Of a stretch of 64,000 nucleotides of DNA, positions 17,822 through 25,002 are shown in pieces. The notes under the pieces were generated by a model. It was not told the DNA's origin, did not search any database, and saw only the letters and a list, made by a program, of their open reading frames with translations. A program made the translations under genes and the position numbers. This stretch comes from Bacteroidota bacterium (GTDB lineage: Bacteria > Bacteroidota > Bacteroidia > Chitinophagales > Chitinophagaceae). How positions within the stretch are numbered: position 1 is the first letter of the stretch; every line of letters starts with the position of its first letter. The stretch covers positions 45,057 through 109,056 of the forward strand of contig JABDAN010000003.1 of assembly GCA_013289175.1 (NCBI GenBank), read 5' to 3'.

Positions 17822-19117
17822 TTATTTATAGGTTATTCTCCAGATCGTTCCTTTGCTGTCATCGGTCACATACAATGCCCCGTCGGGTCCTTGTGCCAGG
17901 CCGCAAGGGCGATGCATGGCTCTTCCCGACGCTGTTTTTTCAGGACTACCCGAAAAATTATTGGCAAAAATTTCCCAATTACCAGATGGTTTGCCATTGC
18001 TGAAAGGTACGAAAGCTACATAAAAGCCCTCCTGAGGCTCCGGCGCCCGGTTCCAGGATCCATGGAATGCGATGAAAGCCCCGTTTTTATATTTTTCAGG
18101 AAACTGACTGCCGGTATAAAACAAAAGTCCGTTGGGGGCTGTATGTGCCGGAAAAGCCACCACCGGATCAATGGCGTCTTCACCCGCAGTTTTTACCCCG
18201 TCTCCTCCATATTCAGGCATGAGTATTTTTTTGTTTTGTGCAGGATCATAATAAATATAGGGCCAACCTGCATTGTCTCCCTTATGCAGTTCATACAGGC
18301 ATTCGGCCGGAAGAACCGCATTTTTCTTATCATCATAATATTGGGGGAACATGGTCAATTGATCGCGGCCATGCTGCATGACAAACAAGGTATTGTTGGA
18401 AGTATTCCAATCAATTCCCACTACGTTGCGCAAACCAGTGGCGTAGCGGTTGCCGTCTGCATAAGTCTGATTGAGCTTGTCTGCCCGGAACTGCCAAATG
18501 CCGGCAGCAGAGTCCAAGATGGGACAGGGTTTCATTCCCAGAGAACCCGTTTTTCTATCTTCAACCTGACAGGAATTGGAATAGGCTCCGATATTCACGT
18601 AGATGTTTCCGTCGTTGTCCAGTGTAAAAGCCTTGGCTTCGTGTTCTCCCCGGGAAATCAATCCGGAAATGATTTTTTCGGGAGCCGCCGCGTTGGCCAC
18701 TGTTCCATCCTCATTGAGTTTAAAACGGAAAACATCCTGGTCTGAAGATGCATACAGGTATCCGTTTTTAATACCGATTCCGGTTCCCTTGAAGGTTCCA
18801 AAATCCAACTCCTCGTCGGCTACCCCATCGCCGTTGGTATCTTTTAGGCGAACGATCGTGCCTTTGTTTTTGGTCCCGTCCAGTTTGACATAAATATATC
18901 CAGAAGGGGTTACGCAGATATGGCGCGCTTTTCCCAAGCCGTCTGCAAAGACCGTAGCGGTAAAACCTGAAGGCAATGTAAGGGCCACATCCGGTTTGGA
19001 GGGTGTGATCTGGAAAACTTTTCCGGTATCAGAGCCGTTCTGAGTGCCGGAACTGGAAGCATTGCAGGCGGTAACAACAACTATCAACAAGTAAAATAAA
19101 ATATTGAACGGTTTCAT
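17822..19117 (-). CDS. PQQ-dependent sugar/sorbosone dehydrogenase-like lipoprotein
   Basis: A 431-residue predicted lipoprotein: signal peptide and lipobox VVVTAC with Cys18, then a beta-propeller resembling soluble glucose/sorbosone dehydrogenases, with repeated blade motifs such as ARHICVTPSGYIYV, GYLYASSDQDVFRF and PCGLAQGPDGALYVTDDS. Conserved elements include NGLLFYTGSQFP and AFHGSWNRAPEPQEG. Family members use PQQ to oxidise sugars or aldehydes in the periplasm; the substrate here is unknown, and so is whether the host makes PQQ. It lies 33 bases after the hisC stop and directly before the cytochrome c gene, within the his run. Confidence 0.8.
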   Translation of the reverse strand: MKPFNILFYLLIVVVTACNASSSGTQNGSDTGKVFQITPSKPDVALTLPSGFTATVFADGLGKARHICVTPSGYIYVKLDGTKNKGTIVRLKDTNGDGVADEELDFGTFKGTGIGIKNGYLYASSDQDVFRFKLNEDGTVANAAAPEKIISGLISRGEHEAKAFTLDNDGNIYVNIGAYSNSCQVEDRKTGSLGMKPCPILDSAAGIWQFRADKLNQTYADGNRYATGLRNVVGIDWNTSNNTLFVMQHGRDQLTMFPQYYDDKKNAVLPAECLYELHKGDNAGWPYIYYDPAQNKKILMPEYGGDGVKTAGEDAIDPVVAFPAHTAPNGLLFYTGSQFPEKYKNGAFIAFHGSWNRAPEPQEGFYVAFVPFSNGKPSGNWEIFANNFSGSPEKTASGRAMHRPCGLAQGPDGALYVTDDSKGTIWRITYK

Positions 19118-19150
19118 ACAGTTTTATTTTTTTAAAAGAATAAAAATATT

Positions 19151-20206
19151 TCAAATTGTTTTTTCCAAATCCTGTAATAAGTTCAACAGCCGATCATTTT
19201 GCTCACCGGTTCCCACTGTTATCCGCAAACAATCCGTACAGCCGGGCGCTGAACTCCGGTCACGGACCACGACGCCTTCAGCCAGTAAAGATTCATAGAT
19301 CTGTCGAGCGTTTTTAATTTTTACGAGTAAAAAGTTTGCTTCACTGTGATAAACGTTCATTACGGCGGATAAACGGCTGATTTTTTCGGCCAGTTCGTTG
19401 CGCATCCTCACAATATCCCGGATCATGCTGTTTACCTTTTCGGTTTCGCCCAGCGCCGCCAACACCAGCTCCTGGGTAGCCTGGCCAATATTATAGGGGG
19501 CTTTGATTTTATTCAATATATCAACAATCTTTTCACTTGCAAATGCCATACCCAGTCGAAGGCCAGCCAGTCCCCAGGCCTTGCTCAGGGTTTGCAGGAT
19601 TACCAGATTTGGATATTCTGTCAAATCCCTGATAAAACTTTGCTGACGGGAAAAATTGATGTAGGCTTCATCGATTACAACAAGTCCGTCAAAATTGTTC
19701 AGTATGATTTCGATGCTGCTGTGGTCAAAAGCATTTCCCGTGGGGTTATTGGGCGAACAGATCCATAAGATTTTCGTATGTTCATCAATAAGTTCTTCGG
19801 TGGCTGCCAGATTCAATTCGAAATCGGAGGTAAGCAAGGCTCTGCGAACTTCAATATCATGGATATGCGCGCTGACTTCATACATCCCATAAGTAGGCGG
19901 ATGGATGATTATGTTGTCCACTCCGGGATTGCAAAAAGCCCGGTACAAAAGATCGATGCACTCATCACTGCCATTTCCAAGAAAAATATTTTTCTCCGGT
20001 AGACCCTTGATCTGTGTAAGGCGTTCTTTGATTCTGACCTGGTGCGGGTCGGGATACCGGTTAAAAGCAGGCGTTATCGGGGAACCGAGGCTGTTCTCAT
20101 TGGCATCCAGAAATATATGGGCAGAACCACTGAATTCATCCCGCGCCGATGCATAGGGAACCAGTTTCTTGATGTTGTTTCGCAGCAACAGGTTTACATC
20201 TTTCAT
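19151..20206 (-). CDS. hisC: Histidinol-phosphate aminotransferase
   Basis: PLP-dependent fold-type I aminotransferase converting imidazole acetol phosphate to histidinol phosphate. ATG at 20206 (MKDVNLLLRNNIKKL) is chosen over an in-frame TTG at 20263 because the extra residues do not resemble the family; this gives 351 residues, the usual length. Motifs: LGNGSDECIDLL (PLP phosphate site), CSPNNPTGNAF, VIDEAYINFS and the PLP lysine in LSKAWGLAGLRLG, then LRITVGTGEQND at the C-terminus. A 91-base gap separates it from hisD; I see no terminator there. It is followed by the dehydrogenase/cytochrome insertion. Confidence 0.97.
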   Translation of the reverse strand: MKDVNLLLRNNIKKLVPYASARDEFSGSAHIFLDANENSLGSPITPAFNRYPDPHQVRIKERLTQIKGLPEKNIFLGNGSDECIDLLYRAFCNPGVDNIIIHPPTYGMYEVSAHIHDIEVRRALLTSDFELNLAATEELIDEHTKILWICSPNNPTGNAFDHSSIEIILNNFDGLVVIDEAYINFSRQQSFIRDLTEYPNLVILQTLSKAWGLAGLRLGMAFASEKIVDILNKIKAPYNIGQATQELVLAALGETEKVNSMIRDIVRMRNELAEKISRLSAVMNVYHSEANFLLVKIKNARQIYESLLAEGVVVRDRSSAPGCTDCLRITVGTGEQNDRLLNLLQDLEKTI

Positions 20207-20297
20207 CTGATAAGTTATTGTATCATTAAATTGATCGCAATCGACTGGTCTTCGCTCGAGCAATGACAGGAACCCATCGAAATTTCTTAATGCAGAC

Positions 20298-21584
20298 TTA
20301 GGTCCCCAACCGGATTCTTACCGCTTCGGCATGTGCCTCCAATCCTTCTGCCGTGGCCATTTCTATGACGGTTTTGCCGATCGCTTCCAGCCCCTCTCGT
20401 GAAATTTGCTGAAAACTTATCTTTTTGACAAAACTATCCACACCCACACCACCGTAAGCCCGGGCAAAACCATTGGTTGGGAGTGTATGGTTGGTACCAC
20501 TGGCATAGTCTCCCGCGCTCTCTGGGGCATAGTTGCCGATAAAAACACTGCCGGCATTGCGAACCATTTCGGCCAGCATTTCCGCATCCCGACAGACTAG
20601 AATCAGGTGTTCCGGGCCATATTCGTTTAGAAATTCAATGGAGACCGCCGGGTCATCCAGGATAATTATTTTACTATTGCCCAAAGACTTCATGGCTACG
20701 GACTTCCTGGGTATTTTTTCCAATTGGGATGCCAGTGAGTCATTTACTTGCACGGCAAAATCGCGGTGATCGGTGACCAGGATCACCTGACTGTCTGAAC
20801 CGTGTTCACACTGGGATAAAAGATCAGCAGCTACGAATGAAGCGCTGGCGGTATCGTCGGCATATACGGCCAATTCGCTGGGTCCAGCCGGCATGTCAAT
20901 GGCAATACCATCCTGCTGGATGGCTTTTTTGGCCTGGGTCACGTATTGGTTGCCCGGTCCAAAAATTTTATAGACCGCGGGAATCGTCTGGGTACCAAAT
21001 GCCATGGCTGCGATTGCCTGTATACCGCCTACTTTGAAAACTCGCTGTATCCCCAAAAGATTTGCGGTATATAAAACCGCGGCATGCAGGCTGCCGTCTT
21101 TTTGCGGTGGCGAGCATACCACGATTTCCTCACATCCCGCCAGTCTGGCCGGAACACCCAGCATCAGCAGGGTGGAAAACAAAGGAGCCGTTCCCCCGGG
21201 AATATAGAGACCCACTTTTTCAATGGCAGACGACCTCCGCCAGCATCGGATACCCGGAACCGTTTCGACGACCGGTTCCACCGTGAGCTGTTGGCGGTGA
21301 TAGGTTTCGATGTTTTTTTTAGCCTGCCGGATGGCGGTCTTTAATTCTTCGCTCAGATGGCTGGCCGCCTCTTCCAGTTCCTGCTGGGATACCCGGCGTT
21401 CCTTGAGGAAGGTTTTATCAAATCGCTGTGCATACTTGTCTACCGCTGGATCCCCATGGGCTTTTACATCCTCCAGAATTTCCCGAACCGTATCCCGCAA
21501 ACCGTCCGGCTCTATTACCGGTCTGGTAAGAAGACTTTTCCAGGATGGCTTTGGAGGATTTTCTATAATCGGCAAGATGGGCAT
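20298..21584 (-). CDS. hisD: Histidinol dehydrogenase
   Basis: Zn- and NAD-dependent oxidation of histidinol to histidine in two steps. The 428-residue length is normal. Motifs: YIPGGTAPLFSTLLMLGVPA, QAIAAMAFGT, the NAD-site GPGNQYVTQAKK, MPAGPSELAVYAD, the zinc-site SQCEHGSDSQV, EYGPEHLILVC with the catalytic Glu-His, and ASGTNHTLPT. The start overlaps the hisG stop by one base (TAATG). Confidence 0.98.
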   Translation of the reverse strand: MPILPIIENPPKPSWKSLLTRPVIEPDGLRDTVREILEDVKAHGDPAVDKYAQRFDKTFLKERRVSQQELEEAASHLSEELKTAIRQAKKNIETYHRQQLTVEPVVETVPGIRCWRRSSAIEKVGLYIPGGTAPLFSTLLMLGVPARLAGCEEIVVCSPPQKDGSLHAAVLYTANLLGIQRVFKVGGIQAIAAMAFGTQTIPAVYKIFGPGNQYVTQAKKAIQQDGIAIDMPAGPSELAVYADDTASASFVAADLLSQCEHGSDSQVILVTDHRDFAVQVNDSLASQLEKIPRKSVAMKSLGNSKIIILDDPAVSIEFLNEYGPEHLILVCRDAEMLAEMVRNAGSVFIGNYAPESAGDYASGTNHTLPTNGFARAYGGVGVDSFVKKISFQQISREGLEAIGKTVIEMATAEGLEAHAEAVRIRLGT

Positions 21585-22444
21585 TACAGTATCATTTTTT
21601 CTATCGGCACGACCAATATTCCCTGGGCTCCCGCCCCTTTTAATTTTTCAATAATTTCCCAAAAATCATTTTCATTCACGACACTGTGCACACTGCTCCA
21701 TCCCGGTTCTGCTAGCGGCAGGACGGTCGGACTTTTCATGCCGGGAAGCAAGGAAATAATTTCTGAAAGCTTTTCATTGGGTGCGTTTAAGAGAATGTAT
21801 TTTGTATGCCTGGCTTTTCTGACTGACCGGATTCGGAACAACAATTTTTCCAGGATCTGCTGTTGGGGCTTACCCAACTGCGGATGCCGGATCAAAACCG
21901 CTTCGGAATGCAAAATCGTTTCCACCTCCTTAAGTCCATTCATAAATAAGGTAGATCCGCTGCTTACCAGATCCACTATGGCATCTGCCAATCCGATACC
22001 AGGGGCTATCTCTACCGAGCCGCTAATCTCATGTATCTCAGCCTTCAAATTATTTTCTTTTAGGAATTTCCCCACGAGTACGGGGTAAGTGGTAGCGATT
22101 TTTTTGTTTTCCAGATGACGGCAATTTTGATAAACTTCACTTCTACCGACGGCTACCGACAAACGGCATTTCCCAAACCCAAGTTTTTCAGAAATCGTCA
22201 CTTTTTTATTTTTCTCATAAATAACATTTTCTCCGACAATCCCGACATCTGCTACAGCGTCTTCTACGTATTGTGGAATATCATCATCGCGCAGAAAAAA
22301 GACTTCCATGGGGAAATTATCCGCTTCTGTTTTGAGTTTATTAATCCCATTTTTCAGATCTATCCCACAGTCTTTCAGTAAGCTGAGAGAATCATCGTAA
22401 AGCCTTCCTGATTTCTGAATGGCGATTTTCAACCGGGTTTGCAT
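21584..22444 (-). CDS. hisG: ATP phosphoribosyltransferase, long form
   Basis: First enzyme of histidine synthesis: condenses ATP and PRPP. ATG at 22444 (MQTRLKIAIQKSGRL) is chosen; an in-frame TTG lies nine bases upstream. The 286-residue protein is the long, hexameric form with a C-terminal ACT-like regulatory domain (about 215-286), so it should be feedback-inhibited by histidine and needs no HisZ. Motifs: ATTYPVLVGKFL and the PRPP loop EIAPGIGLADAIVDLVSSG. It is the first structural gene after the his attenuator. Confidence 0.97.
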   Translation of the reverse strand: MQTRLKIAIQKSGRLYDDSLSLLKDCGIDLKNGINKLKTEADNFPMEVFFLRDDDIPQYVEDAVADVGIVGENVIYEKNKKVTISEKLGFGKCRLSVAVGRSEVYQNCRHLENKKIATTYPVLVGKFLKENNLKAEIHEISGSVEIAPGIGLADAIVDLVSSGSTLFMNGLKEVETILHSEAVLIRHPQLGKPQQQILEKLLFRIRSVRKARHTKYILLNAPNEKLSEIISLLPGMKSPTVLPLAEPGWSSVHSVVNENDFWEIIEKLKGAGAQGILVVPIEKMIL

Positions 22445-22474
22445 ATGAGTCAATTTTTCAATAAGCTATTCAAT

Positions 22475-22500
22475 AAAAAGGGGCTTATCTTTCGATAAGC
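22475..22500 (-). terminator. his attenuator hairpin, third copy
   Basis: GCTTATC (22500-22494), GAAA loop, GATAAGC (22489-22483), then CCC and TTTTT (22479-22475). The stem is only 7 bp because the repeat lacks the upstream GGG of the first copy. Confidence 0.6.
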
Positions 22501-22508
22501 TATTCAAT

Positions 22509-22534
22509 AAAAAGGGGCTTATCTTTCGATAAGC
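22509..22534 (-). terminator. his attenuator hairpin, second copy
   Basis: GCTTATC (22534-22528), GAAA loop, GATAAGC (22523-22517), CCC and TTTTT (22513-22509). Identical to the third copy. Confidence 0.6.
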
Positions 22535-22542
22535 TATTCAAT

Positions 22543-22571
22543 AAAAAGGGGCTTATCTTTCGATAAGCCCC
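22543..22571 (-). terminator. his attenuator terminator, first copy
   Basis: GGGGCTTATC (22571-22562), GAAA tetraloop, GATAAGCCCC (22557-22548) gives a 10-bp stem followed by TTTTT (22547-22543). This is the strongest of the three and the one whose 5' arm can be sequestered by the leader ORF. Confidence 0.88.
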
Positions 22572-22617
22572 TGCCATAATATTGTTTATACAAAACATCA
22601 GCAGCCTACCGGCGGGG
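22568..22617 (-). promoter_or_regulatory. Possible his antiterminator pairing
   Basis: CCCCGCC at 22617-22611, within the Pro-Arg codons of the leader ORF, can pair with GGC-A-GGGG at 22575-22568 (one bulged A), which includes the 5' arm of the first terminator. A ribosome stalled at the His codons (22635-22624) would leave this arm at least partly free. Inference from complementarity. Confidence 0.6.
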
Positions 22618-22656
22618 TAAGGAATGATGATGGTGTATGGTGAAACTTTTTTTCAT
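22606..22656 (-). CDS. hisL: his operon leader peptide with four consecutive His codons
   Basis: A 16-codon ORF, ATG to TAG, encoding MKKSFTIHHHHSLPRR, with codons CAC CAT CAT CAT at 22635-22624. It lies between a consensus promoter and the terminator hairpin 5' of hisG, which is the classical layout of a histidine attenuator. The peptide is expected to act only by ribosome stalling when charged tRNA-His is scarce. The predicted transcription start is about seven bases upstream of the ATG. Confidence 0.88.
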   Translation of the reverse strand: MKKSFTIHHHHSLPRR

Positions 22657-22667
22657 ATCTATCACTA

Positions 22668-22698
22668 CAAAAATAACCAGCGACAGTCAGAGCTCAAA
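22668..22698 (-). promoter_or_regulatory. Promoter of the his operon
   Basis: TTTG at 22698-22695 and TATTTTTG at 22675-22668 with a 19-base spacer are an exact Bacteroidota consensus. It lies just downstream of the transaldolase stop codon and eleven bases ahead of the leader ATG. Confidence 0.8.
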
Positions 22699-22705
22699 AT
22701 TATTT

Positions 22706-23359
22706 TTATTTATTCCCTTTGGCGTCTGCGAGAAATTTGGCTAGTCCGATGTCGGTTAGCGGATGTTTCAGCAAACCTAAAATGGATTCCAACGGACTGG
22801 TGATCACATTGGCTCCCGCTTCTGCACAGCGAACAATATGCAAGGAACTCCGGATAGAAGCAGCCAGAATTTCTGTATCGTAACCCTGGATCGCGTAAAT
22901 ATTGGAAATTTGCGCGATCAATTCAATACCATCCCAATTGGAATCGTCGATCCGTCCGATAAAGGGAGATACATATTTAGCACCTGCCTTGGCAGCCAGA
23001 ATCGCTTGACCTGCAGAAAATACAAGGGTACAATTGGTGGCAATTCCGTTGTCGGTAAACCATTTCATCGCTTTAACCCCTTCTTTGATCATCGGGACTT
23101 TCACAATAATGTTCGAATTGATTTTTGCCAGCTTTTTACCTTCTGCCACAATCCCATCAAAATCTGTAGAAACTACCTCAGCACTGACATCTCCTTTTAC
23201 GATATCAGAAATTGTTTTGTAGTGTTTTGTGATATTTTCTTCTCCCCGAATACCTTCCTTGGCCATCAGGGACGGATTGGTAGTCACCCCGTCCAGAATC
23301 CCCAGATCATTGGCTTCCCGGATCTGGTCCAGATTCGCGGTATCAATAAAAAATTTCAT
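22706..23359 (-). CDS. fsa: Transaldolase / fructose-6-phosphate aldolase family (TalC/Fsa type)
   Basis: Small single-domain transaldolase of 217 residues, the decameric FSA/TalC subfamily. The Schiff-base lysine is Lys87 in NIIVKVPM; other motifs are MKFFIDTANL, DGVTTNPSLMAKEG and FIGRIDDSNWDG near residue 135. It transfers dihydroxyacetone units in the pentose phosphate pathway or cleaves fructose 6-phosphate; the two activities cannot be separated by eye. It lies directly downstream of the SRP RNA gene with no consensus promoter I can see, and upstream of the his promoter. Confidence 0.93.
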   Translation of the reverse strand: MKFFIDTANLDQIREANDLGILDGVTTNPSLMAKEGIRGEENITKHYKTISDIVKGDVSAEVVSTDFDGIVAEGKKLAKINSNIIVKVPMIKEGVKAMKWFTDNGIATNCTLVFSAGQAILAAKAGAKYVSPFIGRIDDSNWDGIELIAQISNIYAIQGYDTEILAASIRSSLHIVRCAEAGANVITSPLESILGLLKHPLTDIGLAKFLADAKGNK

Positions 23360-23389
23360 ATAATGGTTTAAAATAAGTTCAAAAAAAAT

Positions 23390-23482
23390 GGCAAGTTACT
23401 TATATCGCACCGCTCAACCACCTACCCTTGCTGCCTTCCGGCCCTGGGGGATTCAGCAGGAGCTGGCCGTATAAGACTTGCC
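23390..23482 (-). ncRNA. ffs: Signal recognition particle RNA, small bacterial type (4.5S)
   Basis: About 93 nucleotides. The conserved domain IV is visible on the minus strand: CAGGGCCGGAAGGCAGCA, with the GGAAG tetraloop and the asymmetric internal loop that bind Ffh. The ends close into a helix: GGCAAGT at the 5' end pairs with ACTTGCC at the 3' end, and CTTATA with TATAAG inside. The 3' end runs straight into eight T (23388-23381), which serves as terminator. A consensus promoter ends five bases before the 5' end, which fixes the strand and start. Confidence 0.93.
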
Positions 23483-23486
23483 GCTG

Positions 23487-23516
23487 CAAAGGTAACTGTT
23501 TTAGATTTAAATCAAA
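23487..23516 (-). promoter_or_regulatory. Promoter of the SRP RNA gene
   Basis: TTTG at 23516-23513 and TACCTTTG at 23494-23487 with an 18-base spacer. The first base of the folded RNA is five bases beyond the -7 element, which calibrates the other promoter-to-start distances in this window. Confidence 0.85.
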
Positions 23517-23644
23517 GAGCTTAGCCAGATCCGATCGTCCCCCAATAGTTTTTTTGTCCCGGATGAAGAAGGCAGTAAGTGTCAGGGTCGAGGAAATGGA
23601 AAATCATTCTAGCCGCCTTAAGTGCTAAGCGTGAAGCAGTAAGC

Positions 23645-24913
23645 CTAGCGAACGGTATTCATCGTATTGAGCGAGTACATTCCAACCAGCTGATCGGCGC
23701 GGCTACCAAGGGGTCGATAATAGACCAGGATATCATAATTGTTCTCGGTCTCAAAAAAGTTGCCTTCCGTAAACTCAAAGGAAGGACCGGAGCTGCGGTC
23801 ATGACTGTTTAGGGTTACGTAGGCATAATTGTATAGGCCCATTTTCAGCAGGGCGGTTCCCTCATAGGCACCCGTAGTAGCATTAAATGTCATTTTGGTG
23901 GCATCGTTGATCTTATAGCCGGTAAATTCACCCATCAAATAAAGATCCTTGTCTTCAAAGGGGGTTTTGTCAGGAGGTACAAAAGCAAAATGTACCCGCG
24001 CATAGTCCGCCTGCCAGTTGGGGTCCACCAGGTCCGTTGTCTGCATGACATAGGCTCCATTATTATCTCCATAAAAATAATAAGGCTGCCCAGATCTGTC
24101 TTTGTCCGGTTTTGCATATAAGACGGTACCATTTTTCTGGTAATCCGCTTTTGCTATCCGGTCACTTTGAAACCGGAAGCTTTGCAAATCAATATATCGC
24201 CATTGATTGCCTCCCGGGAATACAGGAATATCATCGCTGTTGTATTGAAAAGTCGTTCCTGAATAAAAGGAAGGATTGCCCATATAAATGGCGTTATCCC
24301 ACCGGTTGTTCTGGAGTATGACGACATGCAGCTGCTGGAAGGGACTCGAAATAGTTAATGATTTGCTATTGACGGTAAACTGCAGTTTTTGGTGGGTTCC
24401 GGAGAACTGGGGATTCATGGGCTGAAGAATCTGTGCAGAAATTGCCACAGCATTCTGGACAACCAGCAGTCTCTTGGTAAAGGCAAGTTGAGCGGTGTCG
24501 TTGTTCAGATAGACTTTAAGCAGGTAATTGCCCGAAAGGGTGATATGGGAATTGGTCTCGGGCAATCGAATATGATAGTGGGTGTAGTGAACCAAGGCCA
24601 CAGAAGAATAACGATAATCCGTTATTTGATTTTGTGCAAATCCTTTTATATAATCAAACGTGCTGATCTCTACCGGCTTCCAATCTGCATTACAGAGCTG
24701 GTAAGTATAATAGTACGATTTTACATCTGCATCCAGGTCATCAAATACCAGTTCCAGTTGACTATCGCCGCCGGGAGAAATAACCGGGTAAGCCAGCTGA
24801 TTTCCCTTTAGATAGAGTTTGGCACTGCAGATATTTGGCATATAAATGGAGTCGGGCGCCTGGGCTTTGAGTTCGCCAACGGCAAAAACTACAAGAATCA
24901 AAAAGTATTTCAT
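23645..24913 (-). CDS. Type IX secretion system plug-domain protein (DUF5103 family)
   Basis: A 422-residue envelope protein starting at ATG 24913 (MKYFLILVVFAVGELKAQ, a clear signal peptide); an upstream in-frame start at 24964 would spoil the signal sequence. The sequence resembles the DUF5103 family: DSIYMPNICSAKLYLKGNQLAYPV, SYYYTYQLCNADWKPVEIS, DYRYSSVALVHYTHYHIRLP and a late segment DKDLYLMGEFTGYKINDATKM. The family includes the Plug component that closes the T9SS translocon SprA when PorV is absent. The family call is from remembered pattern, not from a search. It is divergent from the permease gene and followed by the SRP RNA promoter. Confidence 0.8.
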   Translation of the reverse strand: MKYFLILVVFAVGELKAQAPDSIYMPNICSAKLYLKGNQLAYPVISPGGDSQLELVFDDLDADVKSYYYTYQLCNADWKPVEISTFDYIKGFAQNQITDYRYSSVALVHYTHYHIRLPETNSHITLSGNYLLKVYLNNDTAQLAFTKRLLVVQNAVAISAQILQPMNPQFSGTHQKLQFTVNSKSLTISSPFQQLHVVILQNNRWDNAIYMGNPSFYSGTTFQYNSDDIPVFPGGNQWRYIDLQSFRFQSDRIAKADYQKNGTVLYAKPDKDRSGQPYYFYGDNNGAYVMQTTDLVDPNWQADYARVHFAFVPPDKTPFEDKDLYLMGEFTGYKINDATKMTFNATTGAYEGTALLKMGLYNYAYVTLNSHDRSSGPSFEFTEGNFFETENNYDILVYYRPLGSRADQLVGMYSLNTMNTVR

Positions 24914-24953
24914 AAACTTGATGATGCAATGATACTGCAATTCCTTAAAAAAC

Positions 24954-24984
24954 TTTTCTGGCACCGACGGGAAGTCTATTTTTG
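24954..24984 (+). promoter_or_regulatory. Probable promoter of the FtsX-like gene
   Basis: TATTTTTG at 24977-24984 matches the -7 consensus, and TTTT at 24954-24957 (one mismatch) lies 19 bases upstream. Because the -7 element covers the TTG at 24982, that TTG is unlikely to be the start codon. Confidence 0.5.
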
Positions 24985-25002
24985 AGTGTTAAAATTTCAC
25001 GA

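Larger units (their letters stand above)
22461..22562. repeat. Three tandem copies of a 34-bp terminator-containing unit
   Basis: Units at 22461-22494, 22495-22528 and 22529-22562 are identical, and a partial fourth copy trails toward hisG. Each unit carries GCTTATC-GAAA-GATAAGC followed, on the minus strand, by CCC and TTTTT, so the attenuator hairpin is repeated three times. The copy nearest the leader peptide has the longest stem. Confidence 0.95.

Noticed and set aside
22461..22562. Direct repeats as a possible CRISPR array
   Set aside because: The 34-bp units are directly adjacent with no unique spacers, contain a terminator hairpin and there are no cas genes.
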